From: CAYNEO01 sp964396245
GTDB lineage: Bacteria > Zixibacteria > MSB-5A5 > GN15 > FEB-12
Length of the DNA stretch: 41,236 nt
Direction of reading: 5' to 3'
Assembly (NCBI GenBank): GCA_964396245.1
Contig: CAYNEO010000032.1
Span: 1-41,236, forward strand
The notes under the pieces are model-generated. The model was not told where the DNA came from, ran no database searches, and was given only the letters and a program-made list of their open reading frames with translations. This document shows, piece after piece, positions 23,902-31,202 of this stretch; the stretch's first letter is position 1; each line of letters begins with the position of its first letter. The position numbers and the translations under genes were made by a program.

Positions 23902-26643
23902 TTGAACTCAACTGAATCTTCCTCCGGTTTCGACAGGGTCAACGCCCTTCTGGCAATTCTGGTTTTCCTCGGATCGATCGTGGCGTATATCTTAACGGTC
24001 CAGCCGACAATACCTTTTTGGGATTCCGGTGAATTTATCGCCTGTGCCGCTATTCTCGGGATTCCCCACCCGCCGGGATTCCCCCTCTATATGCTTCTGG
24101 CCAGAATCGCCGCCGTAATTCCCTCAGCCGCAGACATCGCCCACAGGATAAACCTCCTGTCGGCTTTCGCCTCGGCATTCACCGCTATGTTCAGCTACCT
24201 GCTTGTGGTAAAACTGGTTAACCACATTACCCAGGAGCGAACCGCCCTCGCAAAATATATCGGGTACATTAGCGGTCTGGTCGGAGGATTCTTCGTCGCC
24301 TTTTCCAACACCAACTGGTCAAACTCGGTCGAGGCCGAAGTCTACGGCCTGTCACTGGCCGTCATGGTCCTCATTGCCTGGTTGACCGTCAAATACTTCG
24401 AGGCGGGGAATACCCGCCGAGCCCGGCAAATTCTTGTCCTGGTGGCATATCTGGCCTTCCTGGGAGTCGGCATCCACCTGACCGTATTTCTCGTTGTTCC
24501 ATTCAGCGCGATCCTGTTCATCCTCAATCGTGATGCCACCAAACGAGAATACTGGCTCCTCTGCGGCTTCATCCTCCTCGAGCTGCTGATGATTGTCATA
24601 TTTGCCAACGGCCGGGGAGGGGAGAAGGCCTTCTTCCTGTTCTCCGCCGTCGCCGGTATTGGCTTAATCTCTATGATATACCGCTACGTCAACTGGGCGG
24701 TCACGCTGGCCTGGGTTTTCCTCGGTTCCATCATGATCGGATTCGGCCTGTTCTTCTGGATCGCCCCGGCCGGACTGATTTTCTTGATAATTCTGGCCAT
24801 ACTCGCCGAAAAATTCCGGTGGAGATTCGATTGGCGTACCGCCATTGCCATAATGGTCGTCGGGTTCATCGGCTTCTCGGTCCACCTGTTTATCCCGATT
24901 CGTTCCAGCCTGCACCCGCGCCTCAATATGAACAACCCGTCGCGCGATTTCCGCACCTTTGTCAGTTTCCTCGACCGCAAGCAGTACGGCGAGGAATCCA
25001 TGGTCCACCGCATGTTCATCCGCCGAGGTACCTGGGAAAACCAGTTCTTCCGTCATCCCAACATGGGTTTCTGGTCCTACTTCGAAGAACAGTATTCACC
25101 GCCCGGTTGGGCATTCATTCCCTTTCTGCTTCTCGGCCTGATAGGGCTGTACGTGGCCCTGAGGAAACGTCTGGAACTTGGGTTGCCGTTCCTCACCCTG
25201 TTCTTGATCTGCACGGTAGGTCTCATTCTGTACATGAATTTCGCCGATGGCACCAAGTTTAACCCGCAAACGGGCGATGCTTATCTCGAAGTCCGCAACC
25301 GCGATTATTTCTTCACGCCCGCCTTCGTGTTTTTTGGCGTCGCAATGGGCGTCGGCGTGGCCGGCTTGATCACCCTCCTCAAAGACTGGGTGGCGAAGGA
25401 AAACCGCGAGCTTACCCGCAGTATTGCATATGCCGCTTCCATCCTTGTCCTCCTGCCGGCAGTAAGCCTGGCGCGCAACTTTCATCTCAACGACAGGCAC
25501 GACAATTACCTGCCGTACATTTTCGGGCGCAATATCCTCGATTCCTGCCTGCCGAACGCCCTTCTGTTCACGACCGGGGACAACGAGACCTACCCTTTGT
25601 GGGCCCTCCAGGAAGCATACAATTATCGAAAAGATATCAGGGTGGTGAATCAGTCGCTTCTCAATATCGACTGGTATATCCTGCAGATGAAGAACGAGTA
25701 CCACGTCCCCATGTCATTCACCGACGCCCAGATACGGCGGTATCCCACCGAAGTCCAGCCCGGCGTCTTTACCGACCGGCCGCGTGAGATGATCAACGAC
25801 CGACCCCGCGGCGTCCGCACCTACCTGATGCCGTACCGCTTGCAGGACCGGTTTGTGACCGTGGCCGACATAGTCGTAGACGACATCGTCATCGCCAATC
25901 GCTGGCAGTATCCCATGTACTTCACTTCCCCGCCCAGTCCGGAATCGCCGCTGAAACTGAACGAGCACACGGCCATGGTCGGGGTAGTAGATCGCCTTGA
26001 TCGTGAGCCGCCGCCGTCGGGTGTCGACATAGACACCAGCTTCACCCTGCTTACCAGGAGCTACCACTACCGAAGTCTCGGCGATCCCTTTGTGTACCGC
26101 GATCCGGATGTCAGCCGCGATTTCATCATCACGCTCGGCTCCGCGTCAGGTAGCGTTCTGGACGCAATGCTCCGCGCTGGAGACACCGCCCGGTATCGGG
26201 AATTGCTGGTCCACCTCACCGACGTTTACCCGCAGTTCGCACAGGCGTATGGTCTGCTCGCCGGCATGTACGAGCGTAAAGGTGACACCGCGAAAGCGGA
26301 CTCGATAGCAAATCGAGGTATGGACACTCTGCGCGTCTTCATCAAAGAAAACCCGGATAACCGCTACTACCTCATGGACCTTGGTATTTTGATCCTGGAC
26401 CGGGGGCTCCGCAACCGGAATGAGGCTCAGGTTGATCAGGCGATAGACCTTATGTGGAAAGCGTTTCTGACCAAACCCAACGATAGTTACATCTACCGTC
26501 GGTTGGTCATGACGCTCACCCAGCAACGGCGCTACGCGGAAGTGCGCAGGGCGGCTCAGATAATCGCTCAATATAAGCGGTATCTCTACGATCCCTTCGT
26601 GCAACAATCTCTCCATGCCGGGGAGCCGGCCGATTCGCCATAA
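23902..26643 (+). CDS. DUF2723 membrane protein (TMEM260-like, predicted GT-C glycosyltransferase), copy 1
   Basis: 913 residues. The start is TTG at 23902, supported by alignment of FDRVNALLAI with the N terminus of the downstream paralogue and an upstream GTGGGA; no in-frame ATG fits. Residues about 12-480 hold about 12 membrane helices. The DUF2723 signature, TVQPTIPFWDSGEFIAC, is at 32-48; D41 and E44 are the likely acidic catalytic pair in the first loop, as in GT-C enzymes. The C-terminal 450 residues are soluble, with a TPR-like end (about 740-900). Human TMEM260 shares this domain and is an O-mannosyltransferase, so a lipid-linked-sugar protein glycosyltransferase role is plausible but unproven. 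A close paralogue follows after 169 bases. Confidence 0.85.
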   Translation: MNSTESSSGFDRVNALLAILVFLGSIVAYILTVQPTIPFWDSGEFIACAAILGIPHPPGFPLYMLLARIAAVIPSAADIAHRINLLSAFASAFTAMFSYLLVVKLVNHITQERTALAKYIGYISGLVGGFFVAFSNTNWSNSVEAEVYGLSLAVMVLIAWLTVKYFEAGNTRRARQILVLVAYLAFLGVGIHLTVFLVVPFSAILFILNRDATKREYWLLCGFILLELLMIVIFANGRGGEKAFFLFSAVAGIGLISMIYRYVNWAVTLAWVFLGSIMIGFGLFFWIAPAGLIFLIILAILAEKFRWRFDWRTAIAIMVVGFIGFSVHLFIPIRSSLHPRLNMNNPSRDFRTFVSFLDRKQYGEESMVHRMFIRRGTWENQFFRHPNMGFWSYFEEQYSPPGWAFIPFLLLGLIGLYVALRKRLELGLPFLTLFLICTVGLILYMNFADGTKFNPQTGDAYLEVRNRDYFFTPAFVFFGVAMGVGVAGLITLLKDWVAKENRELTRSIAYAASILVLLPAVSLARNFHLNDRHDNYLPYIFGRNILDSCLPNALLFTTGDNETYPLWALQEAYNYRKDIRVVNQSLLNIDWYILQMKNEYHVPMSFTDAQIRRYPTEVQPGVFTDRPREMINDRPRGVRTYLMPYRLQDRFVTVADIVVDDIVIANRWQYPMYFTSPPSPESPLKLNEHTAMVGVVDRLDREPPPSGVDIDTSFTLLTRSYHYRSLGDPFVYRDPDVSRDFIITLGSASGSVLDAMLRAGDTARYRELLVHLTDVYPQFAQAYGLLAGMYERKGDTAKADSIANRGMDTLRVFIKENPDNRYYLMDLGILILDRGLRNRNEAQVDQAIDLMWKAFLTKPNDSYIYRRLVMTLTQQRRYAEVRRAAQIIAQYKRYLYDPFVQQSLHAGEPADSP

Positions 26644-26687
26644 TCCGTCTTCTATCGCTGCATTCTTCGGAAGTCGGTAAGAACTTA

Positions 26688-26716
26688 TTGGACGGTCGGG
26701 TGTAATTATCTATATT
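26688..26716 (+). promoter_or_regulatory. Promoter of the second DUF2723 gene
   Basis: TTGGAC (26688-26693), a 17-base spacer and TATATT (26711-26716). The predicted start, around 26723, is 90 bases before the ATG at 26813. The second copy can therefore be expressed independently of the first. Confidence 0.7.
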
Positions 26717-26812
26717 GGAGCGATTTTGCTCGCCTGGGCCAATATCCGGCCAACGGGATAGTGCCCCGTCGTCCGTCGGCAATTAGACATCGAGGGAAGT
26801 GGAGTTCACCGC

Positions 26813-29569
26813 ATGAAAAATTTCGACAGAACCAACGCCGTCATCGCCGGTGTCGTGTATCTCGGTTCGTTTATAGTATACGCTATGACAGTTCAGCCGT
26901 CGATCCCCTTCTGGGATTGCGGCGAGTTCATAGCCTGCTCCTATATACTCGGCATACCCCATCCTCCCGGCACCCCGCTCTTTATTTTGATCGGGAGGAT
27001 CTTTTCGCTTATTCCCCTGTCCGCGGATATCTCTCACCGCGTCAATTTCATCTCGGTGTTTTCCTCGGCCCTGGCGGCTATGTTCAGCTATCTGCTGACC
27101 GTCCGCCTGGTGGGATACTTCTTCGGCAGCGATAAAGACAAGCCCCTCAACCGGATCATTGCCTACATCGGCGGTATCGCCGGCGGTTTCTTCGCCGCCT
27201 TTTCCGAAACCAACTGGTCCAACTCGGTCGAGGCGGAGGTCTACGGGCTGGCCATGGCTCTTATGACCATGATCGCCTGGCTCACCCTCAAGTACTATGA
27301 AATCAGGGGGACCAAAAAAGCGTCCCGCCTCATGGTTCTCGTTTTCTATCTCGCCATGCTCGGGATCGGTATTCACATGACCGTGTATCTGATCGTGCCG
27401 ATCGTGGCCCTCTTCTTTATCCTCGATAAGGGGGCCGACCGCCGCGACTGGATCGCTATCTGCAGCTTCATTATCCTCGAGCTGGCTTTCATCATCATCT
27501 TCGCCAACGGCAGGGGAGGTGTCGAGGGCTTTTTCCTTGTTTCAGCGTTGATGGGCACGGTACTGATGGTGATGCTCTACCGAAAGATAAACTGGGCCGT
27601 CCTTATCGCCATCGGAAGTCTGAGCCTCGTGATGATTCAGTTCAGCACTTTCTTCGAGCTGGCCCCGTTTGGCGTGCTCCTGCTTCTCGTCCTCGGGTAT
27701 CTTTCGCACCGATTCGGCTGGAACTTCAAATGGAAAACCGCCCTCGCGGTGCTGTTGATCGGATTTGTCGGCTTTTCGGTTCATCTGTATCTGCCGATCC
27801 GCTCTGCCCTCAACCCGCGTATCGATCAGAATAACCCGTCGCGTGACTTCCGCACCTTCGTCAACTACCTCGACCGAAAGCAGTATGGCCAGGAATCGAT
27901 GGTCGACCGCATGTTCCATCGACGTGGAAGCTGGGAAAATCAGTTTGGCCGACATCCCAATATGGGGTTCTGGTCATACTTCGAGGAACAATATGCCGGC
28001 GGCGGATGGTGGTTTGTGCCCCTCTTTGCCCTCGGTCTGCTCGGCATGACTGTCGCCATCTTGAAACGACTCGAGATCGGCCTGCCTTTCTTCACGCTCT
28101 TCTTAATCTGTTCGGTGGGCCTCATCCTGTATATGAACTTCGCCGACGGCACTAAGTACGATTTTATGACGGGCGACGCCTATCTCGAGGTCCGTAACCG
28201 AGACTACTTTTTCACACCCGCCTTCGTTTTCTTCGGCATCGCCATGGGGATGGGTGTCTCGGCTTTAATTACGATCGTTCGGGACTTTGTCAGCCGTCAC
28301 AATCCCGGTCTCCAGAAAGCTGTCGTCTATGGCGGCATTGTCCTTGCCCTCCTGCCCGGCTTTTCCCTCGCGAACAACTACCATACCAATGATCGCAGTG
28401 GAAATTACCTGGCATACAACTACTCGAAAAACATTCTCGACTCCTGTGACAAAGACGCCATTCTGTTCACGACCGGAGATAACGACACCTTCCCTGTCTG
28501 GTGTCTCCAGGAAGTTTACAACTACCGCAAGGATGTACGCGTCGTCAACCTGTCGCTTCTCAATACCGACTGGTACGTCGCCCAGATGAAGAATCAGTAC
28601 GACGTCCCGATCTCCCTGAGCGATGACCAGATTCTCTGGTATCCGTACGAGGTCAGACCGGGCGTCGAGGGAGATCGACCCAAAATGATGTTCAACGACC
28701 GCCCCAGAGGGGTTCGGGCCTATCTTCAGGCCTACCAGTTGCCCGGCACAAATCAGGTGGTCAGGGTGGCCGATATGGTGGTCGATGAAATCGTCATAGA
28801 AAACCGCTGGCGGTCGCCCATCTACTTTAGTTCGCCGCCCTATGCCGCGTCGCCGCTCAAACTCCGCGATCACACCACCGCTGTCGGCATTCTCTACCGC
28901 CTTGACCGTGAACCGGAAGAGGGCCGGCTCGACGTTGCCAAAAGCTATGACCTGTTCATGCATTCTTATTCGTTCAAGGGACTTCAGGATTCGAAGGTGT
29001 TCCGCGATGATAACGCCACCGGCGTCTTCATGCCCCTCGGCTCACGTGCGGTCACCGTCTGGGATGCGCTCTTGAAAGACAGCACCGCCGCCGCCACCGA
29101 CAGCGCCCTGGCGCTCATGAATATGGTCACCACCGACTATCCGGAATACTGGCAGGCGTCCGCCGTTTTCGCCGACTACTATGAGTCAAAGGGAGACTCC
29201 GCGAAGGGCATCGAAATTGCCTGGAAACTGCACGACACCCTCTCCGCCTTCCTCGATTCCAACCCGAGAAACCGGTATTACCGCCAGGACCTCGGAATGG
29301 CAAAAGTCGAGCTTGGCCAGAGGTTGAAAGACTCAGCCATGGTCGACCGCGGTGTGGAGTTGGTCTGGGAAGGATTCCGTGAGAATGAAAACGACGCCTT
29401 TGCTTTCCGGAAACTGGCGACCACCCTCTACCAGATAGGACGGTACGGTGAACTTCAGGATGCCGCCAAACTGCACGCGCAATACAAGAAGAATCTCGAG
29501 GATCCCTTCCTCCAGCAGTTCGTCGGCAGTCCCCAGCAGGGCAATATGCCGCCGCCTGTCGGTCCCTGA
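26813..29569 (+). CDS. DUF2723 membrane protein (TMEM260-like), copy 2
   Basis: 918 residues, paralogous to the preceding gene over its whole length. The DUF2723 motif TVQPSIPFWDCGEFIAC is at 26-42, with the acidic residues D35 and E38. The segment around residues 340-480 is the most conserved between the copies (NNPSRDFRTFV, WENQFGRHPNMGFWSYFEEQY, ILYMNFADGTKYD, GDAYLEVRNRDYFFTPAF). The soluble C-terminal half is more divergent and again ends in TPR-like helices. Sequence drift and separate promoters suggest an old duplication with specialised substrates. The ATG at 26813 is preceded by GAGGGAAGTGGAG. A terminator follows at 29587-29628. Confidence 0.86.
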   Translation: MKNFDRTNAVIAGVVYLGSFIVYAMTVQPSIPFWDCGEFIACSYILGIPHPPGTPLFILIGRIFSLIPLSADISHRVNFISVFSSALAAMFSYLLTVRLVGYFFGSDKDKPLNRIIAYIGGIAGGFFAAFSETNWSNSVEAEVYGLAMALMTMIAWLTLKYYEIRGTKKASRLMVLVFYLAMLGIGIHMTVYLIVPIVALFFILDKGADRRDWIAICSFIILELAFIIIFANGRGGVEGFFLVSALMGTVLMVMLYRKINWAVLIAIGSLSLVMIQFSTFFELAPFGVLLLLVLGYLSHRFGWNFKWKTALAVLLIGFVGFSVHLYLPIRSALNPRIDQNNPSRDFRTFVNYLDRKQYGQESMVDRMFHRRGSWENQFGRHPNMGFWSYFEEQYAGGGWWFVPLFALGLLGMTVAILKRLEIGLPFFTLFLICSVGLILYMNFADGTKYDFMTGDAYLEVRNRDYFFTPAFVFFGIAMGMGVSALITIVRDFVSRHNPGLQKAVVYGGIVLALLPGFSLANNYHTNDRSGNYLAYNYSKNILDSCDKDAILFTTGDNDTFPVWCLQEVYNYRKDVRVVNLSLLNTDWYVAQMKNQYDVPISLSDDQILWYPYEVRPGVEGDRPKMMFNDRPRGVRAYLQAYQLPGTNQVVRVADMVVDEIVIENRWRSPIYFSSPPYAASPLKLRDHTTAVGILYRLDREPEEGRLDVAKSYDLFMHSYSFKGLQDSKVFRDDNATGVFMPLGSRAVTVWDALLKDSTAAATDSALALMNMVTTDYPEYWQASAVFADYYESKGDSAKGIEIAWKLHDTLSAFLDSNPRNRYYRQDLGMAKVELGQRLKDSAMVDRGVELVWEGFRENENDAFAFRKLATTLYQIGRYGELQDAAKLHAQYKKNLEDPFLQQFVGSPQQGNMPPPVGP

Positions 29570-29586
29570 TCGCAGGTAATGATGAG

Positions 29587-29628
29587 AAACGGGATGGTTC
29601 CCTCACGCGGAATTCATCCCGTTTTTTT
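29587..29628 (+). terminator. Rho-independent terminator after the DUF2723 pair
   Basis: AAACGGGATG (29587-29596) pairs perfectly with CATCCCGTTT (29615-29624) around an 18-base loop, and the T run continues to 29628. The minus strand has a shorter T-rich flank after the stem, so it may also stop the convergent HTH-DUF2087 transcript. Confidence 0.88.
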
Positions 29629-29637
29629 ATTTGTGGT

Positions 29638-30108
29638 TTAATCCGAGAACTGGTACCCGGTCCGCCGGCGGAAATGCCCGTTGACTTTCTCCATCATCTG
29701 CTCCGCCAAAAATTCCTGTCGCACCATACCATAATCCTCGTGGTAGCGACTGATCGTCCGGTTGACCTCGTCTTCGCTGTAATCTCGATTGGGCTCGAAT
29801 TGAGCCAGGATATACTCGAGAAGGTACTTGCGATTCGTTCGCGGCGGCGAAGGCTTCGCTTCTTCCTCGGACGGGGCTCCTGTGCCGTTGGAGTTCTTTG
29901 CCCGCCTCGACTTGTCGTTAGCGTTGCTCTCCAGCCACTGAAACACCGAAAACTCGGGAATACGCCAGTCCTTGCCGATCTTGTACGCGAATATAACACC
30001 CGCCTGTATCTTGCGAGTGATCACCTGCACATTCATCTTCAGCTTCTTGGCAAGCTCCGCCGTCGTGAAAAACTCCGTCTCCTTGATGATACCCTTATTG
30101 TAGTCCAA
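29638..30108 (-). CDS. Excisionase-type HTH plus DUF2087 regulator
   Basis: 156 residues when started at the TTG ending at 30108. The frame is open to a GTG at 30135, but GGAGAGGAGG lies inside that extension and its GGAGG (30117-30121) is 8 bases before the TTG, an ideal position. Residues about 12-62 form an excisionase/MerR-like winged helix (FFTTAELAKKLKMNVQVITR, then a basic GKDWRIPEFSVFQWL). A Ser/Asn/Pro linker follows (62-92). Residues about 92-148 match DUF2087 closely (YILAQFEPNRDYSEDEVNRT, then ISRYHEDYGMVRQEFL). DUF2087 is usually attached to transcriptional regulators. No recombinase is nearby, so it is probably a chromosomal regulator. A dyad at 30177-30198 lies upstream and may be its own operator. 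Confidence 0.8.
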   Translation of the reverse strand: MDYNKGIIKETEFFTTAELAKKLKMNVQVITRKIQAGVIFAYKIGKDWRIPEFSVFQWLESNANDKSRRAKNSNGTGAPSEEEAKPSPPRTNRKYLLEYILAQFEPNRDYSEDEVNRTISRYHEDYGMVRQEFLAEQMMEKVNGHFRRRTGYQFSD

Positions 30109-30116
30109 TCGGAAAT

Positions 30117-30121
30117 CCTCC
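30117..30121 (-). promoter_or_regulatory. Shine-Dalgarno site that sets a TTG start
   Basis: CCTCC on the plus strand reads GGAGG on the minus strand, 8 bases before the TTG at 30108-30106. It lies inside the longest open frame and so argues for the shorter HTH-DUF2087 product. Confidence 0.7.
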
Positions 30122-30176
30122 TCTCCAAAGGGCACAATGCAGCACTGTACGCGACTGTCATACGTTTTGTCTTATT

Positions 30177-30198
30177 GTTCGGTATGGTATAACCGAAC
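30177..30198. promoter_or_regulatory. Inverted repeat between the HTH-DUF2087 and EamA genes (operator candidate)
   Basis: GTTCGGT (30177-30183), 8 bases, ACCGAAC (30192-30198): perfect 7-bp arms with 15 bp between half-site starts. It lies about 70 bases upstream of the TTG of the HTH-DUF2087 gene and about 60 bases upstream of the EamA -35 box, well placed to control the divergent pair. Confidence 0.55.
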
Positions 30199-30259
30199 AC
30201 CTCGCCGAGTCTATTAAAAACTTTGAAAAAATCTCCTCGACCCAAATAGCGCAAAGTGT

Positions 30260-30289
30260 TTGACACCGATTCACTTTCCTCCGTACCAT
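30260..30289 (+). promoter_or_regulatory. Promoter of the EamA transporter gene (leaderless message predicted)
   Basis: TTGACA (30260-30265), an 18-base spacer and TACCAT (30284-30289). The predicted transcription start (about 30296) coincides with the ATG at 30297, and no Shine-Dalgarno sequence is placed before it. Confidence 0.55.
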
Positions 30290-30296
30290 CTTTCCC

Positions 30297-31187
30297 ATGG
30301 CAGCACTCGTGTACGTCCTTCTCTGTCTCATCTGGGGTTCGAGCTGGATAGCAATCAAGATCGGGGTCTCGAATGCACCCCCGTTCTTCACGGCCGGGAC
30401 GAGATTCGTCATCGCGGTATTGATTCTCGGCGCCATCGCCCTCGTGCGCCGCTATTCCTTCCCCTCCGATTTGAAAACAGCCCTCAAAGTCGCCTACCCC
30501 GGGCTGTATATGTACGGGCTCCATTTCGCTTTCATTTACACCGCCGAACAGTACATCGACTCGTCCCTTACCGCCGTCCTCTTCGGGTCTTTTCCGTTCT
30601 TCGTTGCCGTACTTTCACACTGGCGGTTGAAAAAAGACAGGATCAGGGGCTGGGCGTGGCTTGGCCTGATGATCGGCTTTGTCGGTGTTGTCGTCATCAC
30701 TTACCGCCAGTGGGAAGCGTCCGGCAACCTCTTTCTCGGCACGATCCTGGCCCTCGTCGGCACCTATGTCGCCGCCCATGGCCTCGTCATTCACACCGTT
30801 TATCACGTGAAGCAAAATATCATCATCAGCGCCATCCTCCAGATGACCCTCGGCGGGGTGCCGCTGATTCTCGCCGCCCTCATTTTCGAGCACCCGTCCG
30901 ACTTCACCGTAAATACGGCGTCGGTCGGCTCGATACTCTACCTGGCCGTCTTCGCAACCGTATTTACTTTTCTCAGCTACTACTGGCTGCTCAGGAAAAC
31001 TACCGCCGTTGTCGTGTCGCTGGTTGCGTTTGTCACTCCCGTAGTTGCCATCGTCATTGGAGTCGTCTTTTTCGGCGAATCGATGTCTCCGCTGATTATC
31101 CTCGGCACCGTCCTCATTCTTTCCGGCATTGTCCTCGTGATCCGCAAACCGAAACCGCCCAAAATCCTGGAAGCCGACACACCCTGA
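30297..31187 (+). CDS. EamA/DMT-family transporter
   Basis: 296 residues with ten hydrophobic helices in two EamA repeats (residues about 3-130 and 145-283), the normal size for the drug/metabolite transporter superfamily. Repeat 1 opens with the family-typical IWGSSWIAIKIG. Repeat 2 ends with VAFVTPVVAIVIGVVFFGESMS, where the P-x-x-x-x-x-x-G and the glutamate in FGE are characteristic. The substrate cannot be read from sequence; family members export amino acids, nucleotides or other metabolites. The ATG at 30297 has no Shine-Dalgarno and lies at the predicted transcription start. The gene converges with the repeat-protein gene, with 15 bases between stops. Confidence 0.9.
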   Translation: MAALVYVLLCLIWGSSWIAIKIGVSNAPPFFTAGTRFVIAVLILGAIALVRRYSFPSDLKTALKVAYPGLYMYGLHFAFIYTAEQYIDSSLTAVLFGSFPFFVAVLSHWRLKKDRIRGWAWLGLMIGFVGVVVITYRQWEASGNLFLGTILALVGTYVAAHGLVIHTVYHVKQNIIISAILQMTLGGVPLILAALIFEHPSDFTVNTASVGSILYLAVFATVFTFLSYYWLLRKTTAVVVSLVAFVTPVVAIVIGVVFFGESMSPLIILGTVLILSGIVLVIRKPKPPKILEADTP

Positions 31188-31202
31188 GAGGCTCCGACCG
31201 GC

